A DNA stretch of 64,000 nucleotides from Thermothelomyces thermophilus ATCC 42464 (lineage: Eukaryota; Ascomycota; Sordariomycetes; Sordariales; Chaetomiaceae). Of this stretch, positions 1 to 11,858 are shown piece by piece. The translations under genes and the position numbers were made by a program. The stretch covers positions 8,308,001-8,372,000 of the forward strand of contig NC_016472.1 in NCBI RefSeq assembly GCF_000226095.1, given 5' to 3'. Numbering within the stretch: the first letter of the stretch is position 1; each line of letters starts with the position of its first letter. The notes beneath the pieces are model-generated. The model was not told where the DNA came from, did not search any database, and saw only the letters and a program-made list of their open reading frames with translations.

Positions 1-914
1 GTTCCCGTCCCTTCCCGCCTCCTCGGGACCAGCAGTGGCAAAGTCGTTTCGAGGTCTCGGAATGGCCCAGCGCCCGGGGTTTTGCCCGTGACGCGGTTCA
101 AGTTAACCATCGCTTCAATCTCGCCCAGGGCAGCGCCTCGCGCATTCACTTTACGCAATCTACCTCGGAGGAGGAAGCGCTACGTTGTCGTATCAGGTGA
201 ACGCTATTGCCGACGCGAGCATCGGTGATTGCTGGCGTGACACATTTCTGCTCGACTGGGGCCTGAGCTGTTGGCTGTAACTTTGGCGTCTCGGACCATA
301 CCAGATCCTGCCGGACCACCGCTAGCGTGCTGCATCCTGCCCTCGTTTCCGCCCGTGGCTCGCTGGAGCGCAAGAAAATCCCAGTTATCCCTGCTAGCCT
401 CAGGCAAGTCGACCGCACCGCACCACACCACACCGGATCCGCTGGCCTTTCTCCGCTCTCTTCTCCCCCCAATTCCCACCCGCGACGTTGGTCCCTTTTC
501 GAGCCGTCTCTCTCCCCCTCATTCTCAAGAGCAGTGGTGACCTCTACACGACAAACAACGACGAGCGACTCGTGCCCAGGGCCATATCTGCACCACAAGA
601 ACGCGCTCGTTGGATGACCTGGGCTCACAGTGCAGCTTGATCTCGAGCGCACACACACGACTTGCAAGCCACTGCCCGTGCACGGCCGCCCTTGGACCTG
701 ACTTGCATCTTGCTGGTTCGCCACAGCGTGTTTCGACATTCAACTATCAACCCTGATGCGGATCGCATAAGCAAGCATTGAGCTTCGGGGGGTTCACAAT
801 ATCGATCGTTCCTGCGTCAATAAGAACGGGCTGAACACGCTATCCAGCGGTTCCCACAGTTGAATTCGATCATCCACAGCAGCGTCTGCAACTGCATTAG
901 TACCCCCATCAACC
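1..914. other. 5' flanking DNA, no gene seen
   Basis: No reading frame here looks protein-like on either strand. The stretch ends in the pyrimidine-rich leader of the first gene. A gene entering from outside the window cannot be excluded, but nothing supports one. Confidence 0.5.
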
Positions 915-2114
915 ATGAGTTCGCCAGCGCAAGGAGGGACTTCTGTCCCGCAGGAGAGGGAGAAGGAGAAGGAGAAGGAGAAGAAGGGATTGGGGAAGGT
1001 TTTGCTGAGGGTGAAGACCGTTCTGAAGAAGGCTACCGACTCGTCTCGCCGGACCTCCGCCGCCGCCGCAAAGGCCGCCACGACTAGTGCTGCTCCCGCG
1101 GCTACTACGAGGTATGTTTGACCACTTTCATGATGCCTTCTTCTCTTGGGCCGGGTGTCTTGTTTTAGAGAGGCAACGAGACACGTTTCATCCATCCAGT
1201 TGTCCGTCCCTGGAATAGCCGTATCTGACTTGCTGCCCACAGCCAGCCCGCGCCCGCGCCGGCGGCAGCAGTTCCCGCAGCCGTGGAAGCTACCAAGGTA
1301 CCCAGATCTCAAATCTTCGCGGAGCGGGCGAAGAAGCTGGGCGAGCTATACGGCTTGGAGCTTTCGCTCAACGAGTGGCACAAGACGGAAGGTGACGCCC
1401 TCCGTGTCGAGAAGCCCATCAGGATGCGTGTGCACAGGAAGTGCCATCTGTGCGGCACCTCGTTTGGGGTGCACAAGGAATGCCCCCAGTGCAAGCATCT
1501 GCGCTGCAAGCAGTGCCCCCGTGTGCCGCCGAAGCGCACCGAGGCCGAGAGGGAGGAGAGCCGCAAGAAGCGGGCTGCCATCATCAAGGAACGTGCCGAG
1601 AAGGCACCCATCATCCCTGACTGGGACCCGACGCCCAAGAAGATCGTCATCAAGCGGCCAGCAAAGTCCGGTGGCCAGGATCTCTACTATAGGAAGCCCC
1701 GGCAGCGCATTCGGAGAACTTGCTGCGAATGCGAGAGGCTCTTCGCTGGTACCAAGATCTGCGAGGGCTGCCAACACGTCCGTTGCACTGATTGCCCTCG
1801 AGACCCGTACGTTCCTCCCTTCTCCTGCCTGTTCTTCTTCTCTTCCGACCTTGTTCACTAACGCCCAGCGCAGCCCCAAGAAGGACAAGTATCCGTACGG
1901 CTATCCCGGAGACGCTCCGAGCAAGAGGATTGCCCATTATCAATGCGATGATTGCAAACACATCTTCTCGTCGCCACCCACCGACGAACCGGCTTGCGCC
2001 AAATGCTCCCATACCAAATGCCACCGGCTAGCTCCGAGGAAGGTCGAGCCGGAACCCGACCCCGAGGTGCTCAAGAGCATAGAGGCGAAAATCGAGGCCT
2101 TGAAACTCAAGTGA
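915..2114 (+). CDS. Unrecognised protein with three repeated cysteine (zinc-ribbon-like) modules
   Basis: I model three exons, 915-1111, 1243-1806 and 1874-2114, giving 333 residues; both introns (131 and 67 nt) are GT-AG and keep the frame. The first 80 residues are low-complexity (Glu/Lys, then Ala/Pro). From about residue 133 three related modules follow the pattern C-x2-C, a spacer, C-x2-C-x4-C and, in the first two, a further x2-C: residues 133-157 (CHLC, CPQC, CKQC), 227-250 (CCEC, CEGC, CTDC) and 278-303 (CDDC, CAKC, then a single C). The modules are separated by basic linkers. Regular cysteine pairs of this kind normally bind zinc, so metal binding is a reasonable inference, but no ligand or partner is visible. 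I know no named family with this arrangement. The start at 915 is the first ATG of the open frame. A function in nucleic-acid or protein binding would be a guess. Confidence 0.8.
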
Positions 2115-5100
2115 CGGGCCCCCTGTCTTTTAAGGAGCAGTTTGCGGCGAAGAGAGGAAGTGAGTTGATGATGGGTTTGCGGTCGAAGCAAGCGGGTTGA
2201 TATTTTCTATTGGCATTTCCCCTCCCTCGATACGTTCAGTCAACATTCCCCAGCAAGCATGAGCCTATTAGCGATGAAACACATTTTCTGGTATCTTCCC
2301 TTCTATACGTCAGAACATTTTCCCCCAGCATGAAGCGGCTCGTGTGGACTTCTTTCTTGTCTCTGTTTCTGAACCGGCCTTGCCTCTACGGATTTGGGAT
2401 TTGGGCTACCAACGTCCTGTCACCCCGAATAAATTGATCCAGACGACAGAGCGTTGCTTTCCTGGTTTCGCGGGGTTCTAATGCCCATACTCCCGTACAT
2501 ATATATACACGAAAACATGCGAACACGACCCGATCACGACTCGATTGCATCGACACAACCGTGCTTTTGGTTCCCACCCCCCACAAAAAAAAAAAAAAAA
2601 GGCCCCGCCCTCAACACCAACCCAACTTCCCCCTCTGTTTTCTTCGTTTCCCCGTTCGATCTCCTGGTGGAAAAAAGTCACGATGAGGTTGATGCCTAGT
2701 TCGGACGAAGGCGATTAAGATAGTACGTTGGGGTAGATCACATGCGCACTGAGACACGGAGATGGGAAGGGATATGGATTAAGGATGGAGGACCAGAGGT
2801 GCTACTGCTAGCAGCCACACAGTTCAACTCGACGGCGCAGTGCAGCTTTTGCGGACAGGTTTTTGGAGGGATCTGGCAGCCACGGGACACGCCCGGTGGT
2901 TGACAAAAGACCAAACCGGGGAGAGGAAGCACAAGAGTAGGGACTTTTTCTTGGGAGATATTATGTTACTTTTCTGTTCTCGTCCTCCTACTAGGTTACA
3001 GCCGAGGCTTTTTTTCTTCTTTTTTTTGGATTCCTCCATGCAATCATGACATTTCCCTATGCCGCGCTGATGCCGTGTTCATCAGTCTCCAAATGGCGAT
3101 GTTAAAGAGAATTATGCTATTGCGCAGTCGACGTGCCGCCACGGGAAAGTGCTGTGTCATTTACTTGCCAGTTCAGTGACCTAATTCCAAGGTGTTCCAT
3201 TGCCATCACATCGTCACGGTCATTAAAACGACATGCGGGTTGGGCGTAGGGGAGATTCAAAAGACCGGGGGGGGGGGGGGGGGAGGAGGGCAGGCCTTCC
3301 CTTGTTCCGCTTTGATATCTATCTGCCTTGTTCGCCTTGCATCTTTGCTGAGTCGCACCCGGGTTTCAGAGTGGAATTCTACACACCTCCGTCCTCCAGT
3401 GAGATTCCGCAGGACGTACTTGTACCAAATAAGGGATTGCACCCTGTTCCAAGGAAAGCGATTCTAACATGGTGCATACTATACATGATGCCAATGATAC
3501 CTATTTTGGCTACATGATCCACGTAGTCGCACCGAATCGCGCTAGGCGTATTTTCGCTGGAAATAGCAAGTAGTCAGTGTACGGATTACGAATTACCGTA
3601 TTCTCTATACACTGCGTAAGAGCTACCCTGCCATGTTCATTGTGCACAATGGCACGCATCACCATCAGAGAAACGGCCGATTAACCAATGCTTACTGCAT
3701 GCGAGACACCTTGAAGTCGATTCAGGATGATGCCTCATTTCGGGTTGTGGGAGAACTAGGATGATGCAAATGCCTAAAAACCAACGTCTCGGATGGCGAC
3801 AAAGTGTTCCACAGCTTACAACTACTTCCTGGCGATGCCAAAGCCTGGGTTACCGACCGGCTGATAAATGCACTGACCAACCCCCCCCCAAAAAAAAGAA
3901 AAAAAAGAAAAAAAAAAAAAAAAGAGCCAGGTGCTCGGCTGAATTGCAAGAGTTTCCTTCATTTGTCGTCTTCGTTTATCCGCGTAATCTGTACTTGGAA
4001 CAATCTTGTCTGCTGACTTGCCACCTTACTCGGGAAGCACGTTGTGTTCTTCGATGACCCGAGCTCGGGCCTTCCTTTTCGGTCAGCCAATGCAGGCTCT
4101 GCCAGCTCGGCTCAATTGAATTGAGGTGGCGCAGACGGGAATCCAGACGCTCGGGTCGGCAGCGTGCTTACACTACAACACAACTGCACTGTAATCGTGT
4201 GCTGGTGGTGTGCAGGATCTCGCTCGGACTGGCTTAATCGAAGCAAGGGTCGGCCCGAACACGCCCTGGTAAACGTGGCTGCTTGTGCATCCGTCACAAG
4301 TACAATTTTCAAGCAATTTGTTTGTAAAATGGAAGTTTTGGTTCCTTCAGCTCATTGCGATGACTTTGTGTACTCTGTCTAGATCGACACATTGGTTGTT
4401 TTACGAAAGGTGTTATATATACCAGAAGACGCTAGTGTAAAGCTCTGCTTCCCAGATAGGAAGCCGAGAAAGGCATGTGGTTTTCGTGTATCGAGTGCGC
4501 AGTTATCGAAGTCTGTTTTGTTGGACCGGAGAGCCTCCTTCCATTTTAGCGAAAGCTGAAAGGCCATGGCGCATTCCCCCACGCGCCAATCCAGACAAGC
4601 AGACTGGTCCAGTGACGAGGTCCGGAGCACGTTAGTTACCGAGGTAGATGGTAGATACCTAACTACGGCCAGCCAGCCGGAACCGAAATGCTCGGTCTGG
4701 CCATGCAGATCGGTCAGAAATTTCTCCACGAGTGCAATTCATAATCTCCGGCCATCAGAATGCTAGCTCGTTTTCCCAGAAAACTGTGTTTTCGGGACAC
4801 ACAAAGATGACAGTTTCGGTTCTGTGTAACCCTCCTTCGAAAGTGAAGTTGTGAAATTTCACAATGTATTGCAGTATCGTAACGTTTTTACATGTCACGT
4901 ATCTGAAAACACAACATGCCACCTAACTCACCGCCTCTTCCCACCGCCGACCCGGCTCTCTGGGAGCCGGTGGAGACTCTCCACTGCCTTGTCCTTGGAG
5001 CAGAAGGGATGATCGCTGTAGCAGCATGTTTGATGTTGTCTCGCAGAATCAAGGTCGGAAGATGCCTATGTGTATAATGGACTTACTAATAATACGTAAA

Positions 5101-5781
5101 TGCATAGCTAAGGTACTCGTACCTGATTGAAACGGAGGTCGATAACGGAGCCGTAACATGCGAACCGATGTGTTGATCCGTTCATTCTCTTTCAACAACC
5201 GCTCGCGAGAAGCGTCACGAATGAAACAAACAATCAATCAAACAAGCCAATAAAAAAGGGATGAGAGAAAGATAGAAAGGAAGCAAAATAGCAAGGGAAA
5301 AGGAAAGAAGATAGAGAGAGAGGGAAAGGGATAAAAAAACCTTTGCATTGTCTTCCATAGAAATTATTGATGTTGCAGAGGTTGGATTTTCATGTCATCT
5401 TGGATTCCGTAGATTAAGCGACAACCCAGCTGGTGGCCGCCCGCCAAAGAAAAGACGTGTAAGCATGGTGTGTGCACCCCGAATAGGGACGTAAAACCAA
5501 TCTCGGTTCTGGGCTCTTCGTCACCTGCTTGATGACCACCATCCATGACTTTATCTGGAAGCCTTCCAATGGCCAATCAAGAGAATCGCGTCCAGTTGTG
5601 ATCTGTGACTGGTTCGACTTCTGTAACCCGCGATTCCATCGTTTTATGCCACCCTTGGTGATGAACTAATGACCATACATGTAGTCCGTAGACTGAACAC
5701 ACGAACCACCTCTGAACTGTTCATTTCCATCCCCCGGTCCTCCTGGAAAAAAAAGAAAAGAAAAAAGAGGAAAACAAAGGC
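2115..5781. other. Gene-poor stretch of 3.7 kb
   Basis: Only short unconvincing frames are present. The region holds an A16 tract (2585-2600), a G17 tract (3267-3283), an A/G-rich run near 3890-3923 and a purine-rich block near 5255-5340. No transposon ends, direct repeats or coding remnants were recognised. It may hold UTRs of the flanking genes or non-coding RNA. Confidence 0.5.
3267..3283 (+). repeat. Homopolymer G17
   Basis: There are seventeen consecutive G residues on the + strand inside the gene-poor stretch. Such a run can adopt quadruplex structures and is prone to sequencing length error. Confidence 0.9.
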
Positions 5782-7582
5782 TTAGTTCTCCACCATTCCC
5801 GGGGGCACACGAAATTCCACGCCCACCGCGTTCCCCAGCGCCGCCTTCCTCCCCATTCTCCGCCCGAGGTACTGGCCCCCGCCGCTGTGACCCCGGTTGT
5901 TCAGGTACGCCGGCGCCTCCTCCAGCCGGCCACGCCGCACCCACTCCTGCCACTTGGCCGGGTCGATGACGCTCATCAGCTTCTCGGTCACGTAGAACCG
6001 GCCCTGCACGTCCTGCTCCCCCCGCAGCACCTGCGCACCTACCTGCACCCAGCTCCAGAACACGGCCTTGTCGGCGTTGCCGCCGTCCGGGTTGCTCTCC
6101 TTGTCGATCGCGTTGCGCGTGGCGAGCTCCTCGGCGAAGGCCGGGCCAAGGGTCTCCCCCGAAGGGATAGTGCCTGGTGGTGGCGGGTGGGCAGTCGAAA
6201 GGCGAGCGGCGCGGTAGAGGTCGCCTTTGAACTGGAGAGTGGCGGCGCCGCGGGCGTCGCCGGTCAGGGAGGACGGAGTGAGGACCTGGATCTCGGTGAC
6301 GAGCATGACGAGGTTGGCGTCGGGCGGGAGGGCGGCTTGCTGGGATGCTTGTTGTTGTTGATGTTGTTGTTGTTGCTGGGATGGAGACCCGCTCGGGGTT
6401 GCAACGACGCGGACGGGGTCACCGACGCGGACCATCTCGGCGCCGAGATAGACGCCGCCATAGTGTTGCACGTGCAGGGCGCCGTCGGCCGTGGTGCCTT
6501 GGGCGCGCAGGTCAAAGGTGGAGAAGGTGTCGTTAATGGCGCGGGCCCCCATCTTGGAAGCCTCGAGGCCAAGCATCTGGCGGCCGATCTCGCGCTTGTT
6601 GGGGTCGGGATCCTGGGAGATGCGGGCAGCGAGGGCTTCCCAGTTGACCGTATCGAATGTCTGATCTCTCAGCTCATCCATGGAAGTATGGGGCACGCTG
6701 AAGGTGAGGAAGGGGCGCATGGATTGGCAATCCTTGACCAGGCTAGGCTGTTCCAGCAGAGCGTGACCGAGTGGAGCGAGGGTGAAGTGGTAGCTGGAGT
6801 CGGGTGCGCCTGGGTGGAGAGGTATGCCGGGCTTAGGGGTGATGGCGAGGATAACGCCTAGCCGCCAGGCCGTGTGCTTGTACCAGACGAGCTCGCCCAC
6901 GCGGAAGACATTGGTCCAGCCGGTAGTTCCTGGAGGCGGAAGCTGTAGCTGTTGCTGTTGCTGCTGGGCAAGCTGCTGCTGGGCTGGCGGCGGGTTCCCC
7001 GGGGCCGCCGTTGGCGGTGTCGTCGTCGCCGGCCTCGAGGCGGGAACGGCGGCAGAGGACGAAGGCGGCGGCAACGCGGGTGGTAAACTCCTGTCCCTGT
7101 CCGCCTTGGCTCTCTCGACATACTTGGGACATAGGTCACAGGGACACTGGCTGTTGTCTGTCGAGTCGCTCACCAACCAGAGGGCGTGCAGGGCAAACTC
7201 GCCGGGAGTGCGATAGTTGGCCTTGGGACCCAGGGGATGGCCGTAAAGGTAGTAATCACGGCCTCCATCTTTTCTCACCGCACACCGCAGCTCATAGCCC
7301 TTGGGAAATCCGGCGAGTTTGTACTGCTTTTCTGTACCCATCAGCACCGACACTTGGAAGCCCTGACACGACAAGAGACCTACTGTCATCCTTGGGCCCG
7401 ACCTGGTTCTGCAGATGGCCGGCGACGATGACCTCCCAGCGCTCCTGTTGCGTCACGTCTTGGTCCTCGTTGGGGCTCAGGGCGCTGTGGTCGAGATTGG
7501 GGTACCCTTGGCCATCGCTGCGGGTGATGTGGATGGGCCAATAATCCGTACCGGCGTCATTTTGTGCTCCTGCGTTTGCCAT
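5782..7582 (-). CDS. Clr2-like transcription-silencing protein
   Basis: Two exons, 7582-7403 and 7323-5782, give 573 residues. In fission yeast Clr2 belongs to SHREC, the Snf2/HDAC complex that silences heterochromatin. The N-terminal half carries the pattern I associate with the Clr2 transcription-silencing domain: FPKGYELRC at 66-74, YYLYGHP at 84-90 and a C-P-C-x2-C motif at 120-125. After a Pro/Gln-rich linker comes a second conserved block (FRVGELVWYKHTAWRLGVI) that resembles the Clr2 C-terminal domain. Two polyglutamine tracts are encoded by CAA/CAG runs near 6350-6380 and 6946-6975. The intron 7324-7402 (79 nt) has a CTGAT branch-like site 17 nt before the acceptor. An alternative in-frame acceptor gives only 40 nt and adds 13 residues. 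Length is close to S. pombe Clr2. Family assignment is from memory of the domain. Confidence 0.75.
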
Positions 7583-8319
7583 GTCGACTTCGACTGGGAA
7601 GGACCGGGAATGTCGTCGAGTTTATCACGCGATCCCGTGACCGAGTGTGCTGCGCTCCAAGTCACGAGATCTACACGTGTTTCCCACGTGCTTTCCTGGG
7701 TCTTCTCTCAATGTTGGAATCCACACGGAGTACTTTGCGCACGGCTTTTGTGTGCTTCGTAGTGCACATAACTATCTAGAAAATTTGTTGGGGTTTGTCG
7801 GTTTTCGTCGTGTTAGATTTAGGGGTAGTCAAAAAAAAAAAAGTGACTACGTCAAGGCTTGATTATGAGGCACGATACATCTCCCTTTGGGAGCGAAGGC
7901 TCGGCTTAAATCCAGCTTAAAAGGGAAGAGGAGGAAGGAGCCTTTCACGGAGCATGGACGTGCTCCACGGATCAAGCTTCCATTTCAAAGCTTGGCCCGA
8001 TCGAATTGAAATCGCTTTTTACACGCAATCCGTTATTTGCATGGTCAAGCCAGCCCAGTGACATGGCGTAGGTCAACACAAAGTCTGCCACTCTGCTGCC
8101 AGTTGCTCTCTTGGCGTCATGTTCGAATACTCGGTTATTGTCCGAGCTCTCCTACAGAAATCCGTAGTCCGTACTTAAAGCTGGCTCGGCAGTCCAATGG
8201 CCCGACCGCCCAGCCAACTATGAACGTTTGCTCATCTCCACTCTTGGCTTGGTGTAAACTCCGCTGCAGTTTCCACAGAGAAAAAACTCTGCAGCGAACA
8301 AAACACCAACAATCATCCA
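7583..8319. other. Intergenic, Clr2-like gene to tRNA
   Basis: This is the upstream region of the minus-strand Clr2-like gene. It contains an ACGGAGTACT copy of the recurrent short motif at 7725-7734. Nothing else was recognised. Confidence 0.5.
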
Positions 8320-8422
8320 GGCAAGGTGGCCGAGCGGTCCAAGGCGCCACGTTAAGGTGTTCAACCCTTAATCATCATCCGTGGTCTCGAAAGGGGCGTG
8401 AGTTCGAATCTCACCCTTGTCA
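8320..8422 (+). tRNA. tRNA-Leu(AAG) with a 21-nt intron
   Basis: The cloverleaf can be drawn completely. The acceptor stem is 8320-8326 with 8415-8421, discriminator A at 8422. The D stem is GCC/GGC (8329-8331, 8343-8345). The anticodon stem is CCACG/CGTGG (8347-8351, 8380-8384), a class-II variable arm lies at 8385-8397, and the T arm is GTGAG-TTCGAAT-CTCAC (8398-8414). The loop between the anticodon arms is 28 nt, so a 21-nt intron (8358-8378) follows the purine after the anticodon AAG (8354-8356). The intron carries CCTTAA, which can pair with the anticodon, as in many nuclear tRNA-Leu genes. It decodes CUU and, by A34 to inosine change, probably CUC. Internal A box is 8327-8337 and B box 8401-8411. 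Confidence 0.95.
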
Positions 8423-8427
8423 GCCTC

Positions 8428-8432
8428 TTTTT
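8428..8432 (+). terminator. Pol III T-run terminator of tRNA-Leu
   Basis: Five consecutive T residues lie six bases after the discriminator base, the usual RNA polymerase III stop signal. Confidence 0.85.
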
Positions 8433-10273
8433 CTCTGGATATTCCTCGTAATCTTTTTGAATACCTGTGGTGTCGCGTGCTGTACGGATATGAGCCTGGG
8501 AATTTTCCCTCCTATCTTCACGTGGGTATCTTCCTATTGACACGCCATGGTGTGTCTTTTTTTGTAACCACCATTCTTTTGCCCACGGCCCGGGAGCCTT
8601 ATTACATGTTGCCATCGCTCTTTTTCATTTGTGCGTTCTAGAAAGCTTATTTTCGGGACATCGACACAGTCTTGACCACTAGTCAACTCAACTCATCTAG
8701 GAGTTTATATGGACATATACAGTTATGGCAGATATTGACCCAGCAATAACCCGAGCCGCGCGCCAAGACACAGCGCACTTGAACGGATCGCTTGTAGCCC
8801 CCCCGTACATGATTCAGCGACCTATGACCACAGCATTTTCGTGTCTTGCCTTTTCTTTCTTTTATCTCCATTTGGAAAATGTTTTCACTTCCGCCGATCC
8901 ATTTGTCACAGCTTCCGACGGAGATGGTGAGGAGCATTCTCGCACAAGACATCGCAACCAATCAGTATCCTCAAAAAATTCGAGAAACAGACCGAATGCT
9001 GCCGAGAAGCGGGAGGGAGAATCGAATTCACTGTTCTTGAAACACGGCGCTCCTCGATGTGGCCGACTCCAAACTGCCACAGTGGGCAGCGGAAGAACGC
9101 AGTACGGAGTATGCACACGACTTAGAGCAGCGCTGTGGACATGATTAGAAACACGCCCTTGCCGAAGGATTTTCCACAGGGCTGAGTCGTTGCCAAGGTT
9201 GCCCGAAGATCACCACAGACCGAAGTAGCGCGTTGTGGCCGCGCCCGAACCGTGCCTGGCAAGCCAATCTTACCAAGTACTACTACGGAGTAGTGTAGTC
9301 AATTGTGGTTGGCGGTCCAATTTCCACGTTCGCGTACTACAGACACTAGTGTGCGGATTAGGACGCGACGAGATGTCACTTTTCCGTGCCTGCAGTACAC
9401 TACTTGGTTGTTAGTCAGCCGACAAACTAAGAAAGAAGCAAGTTCGGTAAGCCAATAACTACGGACGTACTGTACGGAATTACCCACAAAGTGGGCAAGC
9501 AAGATAGTCTTTTTCGGATCGAGTCAAGGGTCCAGAAGAGCAATCCACCAGCCTGGAGCCTGGGCTCGGCCAAAACAGAGCCTGAGGGCTCCTTCCGCCA
9601 GGCGTTAACACCGCAATCTCCAAGCGCCGCCGCTATTGGCGGAGCAGCGAGTGTGCCTGAGCGAACCCCTGTAATGCGTTTCCACTGCCGAGATGAGACT
9701 TCAGGAACCGTCAACCCTCGATTCCCTGATTGGGCAGGACCCCTGAGTGAGGCTGTCGAGATGGGTGGATATGGCGTTGCATCACGCCAGATCCTCGCTT
9801 TGCTTTGCGTGGGCCGCGCACCTTGTTCCCTTCCCCGAGTGCTGAGCCTCCCCCAACGCTGTGAGTGAGCGGCCCCAGAAAGCCCAGGCATGGAGCAACG
9901 CCCGTGGAGTTGAAGGGCCCCTGGTCGTCAAGGGTCGGCATCGCGCCGCTCCCGTTCTGACCATCTCGTTCGTCTCTCGTCCCTCGTTCCTCCTTTCGTT
10001 ACCCTTCTCCCCGTCGTTCTCGGTTCAGGACGTCCCCTCGTTCCTTCGCCGTTCGCTTCGCAACCTCCGTACTTGGCGACGCTCCTGCGCCGTTTGCAGT
10101 GTTGTCGCGACCGCCGGACGCGCGATATTACGCAGGACGCTCGCTCTCCTTCGCGTCGGAAAAACGCGCGACCAAAGAGACTCGAAGGGCCTGAAAGAAT
10201 TTCAGTCCACTTCGCAAATTCCACTCACGCACGGCCGAATTCGACTCGAACCCCTTGCCCCCCTCCTCGCACA
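8433..10273. other. Intergenic and long leader of the SUN gene
   Basis: No gene was recognised. TACGGAGTA occurs at 9103-9111 and inside the perfect inverted repeat ACTACTACGGAGTAGT at 9279-9294. From about 9955 to 10060 the + strand is strongly C/T-rich, as is typical of leaders and core promoters of well-expressed fungal genes, and it precedes the SUN-family start. Confidence 0.5.
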
Positions 10274-11858
10274 ATGAGGATCTCGACGTTCCAGGCCGCC
10301 ATCGGCTCGGCCTCGGTTCTGTTCACCGCCCAGTCGGCTTCCGCCAGCATCGGTCACCGACACGCACATGTTGAATATGCGAGGAGGCATGCCCATGGAC
10401 ACAATCATGATGCCCGCCAGGCGGAGGAGGCGGCCAACGCCACCGAGATCGTCGCGAGGAAGGCTACCTGCACGCTGCCAGACCATCCCGATCTGGTCTA
10501 CGTCCCGGGCCAAGATAACAATGGGTTCGCCCTGAGCCCCGATCAGTCTTGCAACGATGGAGACTATTGCCCGATTGCCTGTGTGTCTGGCAAGGTCATG
10601 GCGCAGTGGAAACCAGGCACGACGTATACGTATCCCGAGTCCATTGTAGGTCTCCGCGCTTCTCTCACAACTCGAGACAAGAGTCAGCAGGCTGAGAGGT
10701 CTACGCTTAGTACGGCGGACTCTACTGCAACGGCGGGAAGGCAGAGAAGCCGTTCGAGGACCGGCCATATTGTGTGGATGGCACCGGCGCGGTGAAGGCC
10801 GTGAACAAGGCGGGCAGCATCGTGTCGTTTTGCCAGACGGTACTGCCGGGCAACGAGGCCATGATCATCCCGACCGATGTCACAGACACGGCAACAATTG
10901 CCGTACCGGGGCCGGATTATTGGGACGGAACCGCTGCGCAGTGAGTCGTTCCAGCCTCGTGCACGCTCCAGAGCAAACGGCACTAACCTTGGTAATTGCC
11001 AGCTACTACATCAATCCGCCCGGGATCCCCTCCTCCGTTGGCTGCGTTTGGGGAGTCATCACTAAGGCACTCGGCAACTGGACCCCTTATGTCGCCGGCG
11101 CAAACACCATGGCCAATGGCGAGACCTTTGTGAAGATCGCGTGGAACCCCGAGTACCTGAAGACGCCCCTGGCCAAGAGCATCCCGACCTACGGTCTCAA
11201 GATTGAGTGCCCCGACGGCGGCTGCAACGGCCTGCCCTGCGTGATCGACCCCTCCAAGGGCGGCATTAACAGCGTTGATAGCCCCGTCAGCACCAGCGGC
11301 GTCGGTGACGCCAACTTCTGCGTCGTCACTGTGCCCAAGGGCAAGACCGCCAACATTGTGGTTTTTAACACGGACGGTTCTTCAGGCGGCGGCGGCGGCG
11401 ATGATAACGACAGCGATGATGACGACAAGGACGACGGCGGCGACAAGCCCTCGCCCTCGCCCTCGCCCTCGCCCACGCCCGAGCCCAAGCCCTCCTCCTC
11501 TTCAAAGGCGCCCGAACCGCCCAAGATCACTAGCGACTCCGACGTCCCGACTACCACGGCGGCGCCGTCCTCGTCGCGCGCCGCGTCCACGTCCACTCCC
11601 TCCGACTCGTCCTCCTCCTCCTCCACCTCTTCGGAGGCCTTCTACGGCGCCATGTTCCACGAGCAGGACGTGCGGGGCAGCACCTTGTCGAACGAGACGG
11701 CCCCGGCCACGGCGCCCGAGCCCGTCAAGGCCTCGGCGTCTGAGGCAGCGAAGGAGCCCGTGTCGACCACATCGAAGAACGAGGGCGCTGCTGCCGAGGG
11801 CGGCTCGGCGATTGCCGGGCTCGTGGTCGCGCTTGTTGCCGCCGCGGCCCTTCTCTAG
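10274..11858 (+). CDS. SUN-family (GH132) cell-wall protein with GPI-type tail
   Basis: Exons 10274-10645, 10711-10940 and 11003-11858 encode 485 residues; introns are 65 and 62 nt. SUN proteins (SIM1/UTH1/SUN4 in yeast) act in the cell wall on beta-glucan, in septation and cell separation. Residues 1 to about 25 form a signal peptide, followed by a His-rich linker. The SUN core starts at TCTLPDHPDLVYVPG, has the C-x5-C-x3-C spacing in SCNDGDYCPIAC, and crosses the first splice as ESIYGGLYCNGG, which confirms the junction. After the core comes an Asp-rich segment, a Pro/Ser repeat, a Ser/Thr-rich stalk and a hydrophobic end (GLVVALVAAAALL) that fits a GPI-anchor signal. This matches the GPI-anchored subgroup of filamentous fungi rather than the shorter yeast forms. 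Direct enzymatic activity is not evident from sequence. Confidence 0.92.

Noticed and set aside
7363-7402. A 40-nt intron in the Clr2-like gene
   Set aside because: It keeps the frame but is shorter than any other intron here. The 79-nt alternative has a branch-like CTGAT site and a usual length.
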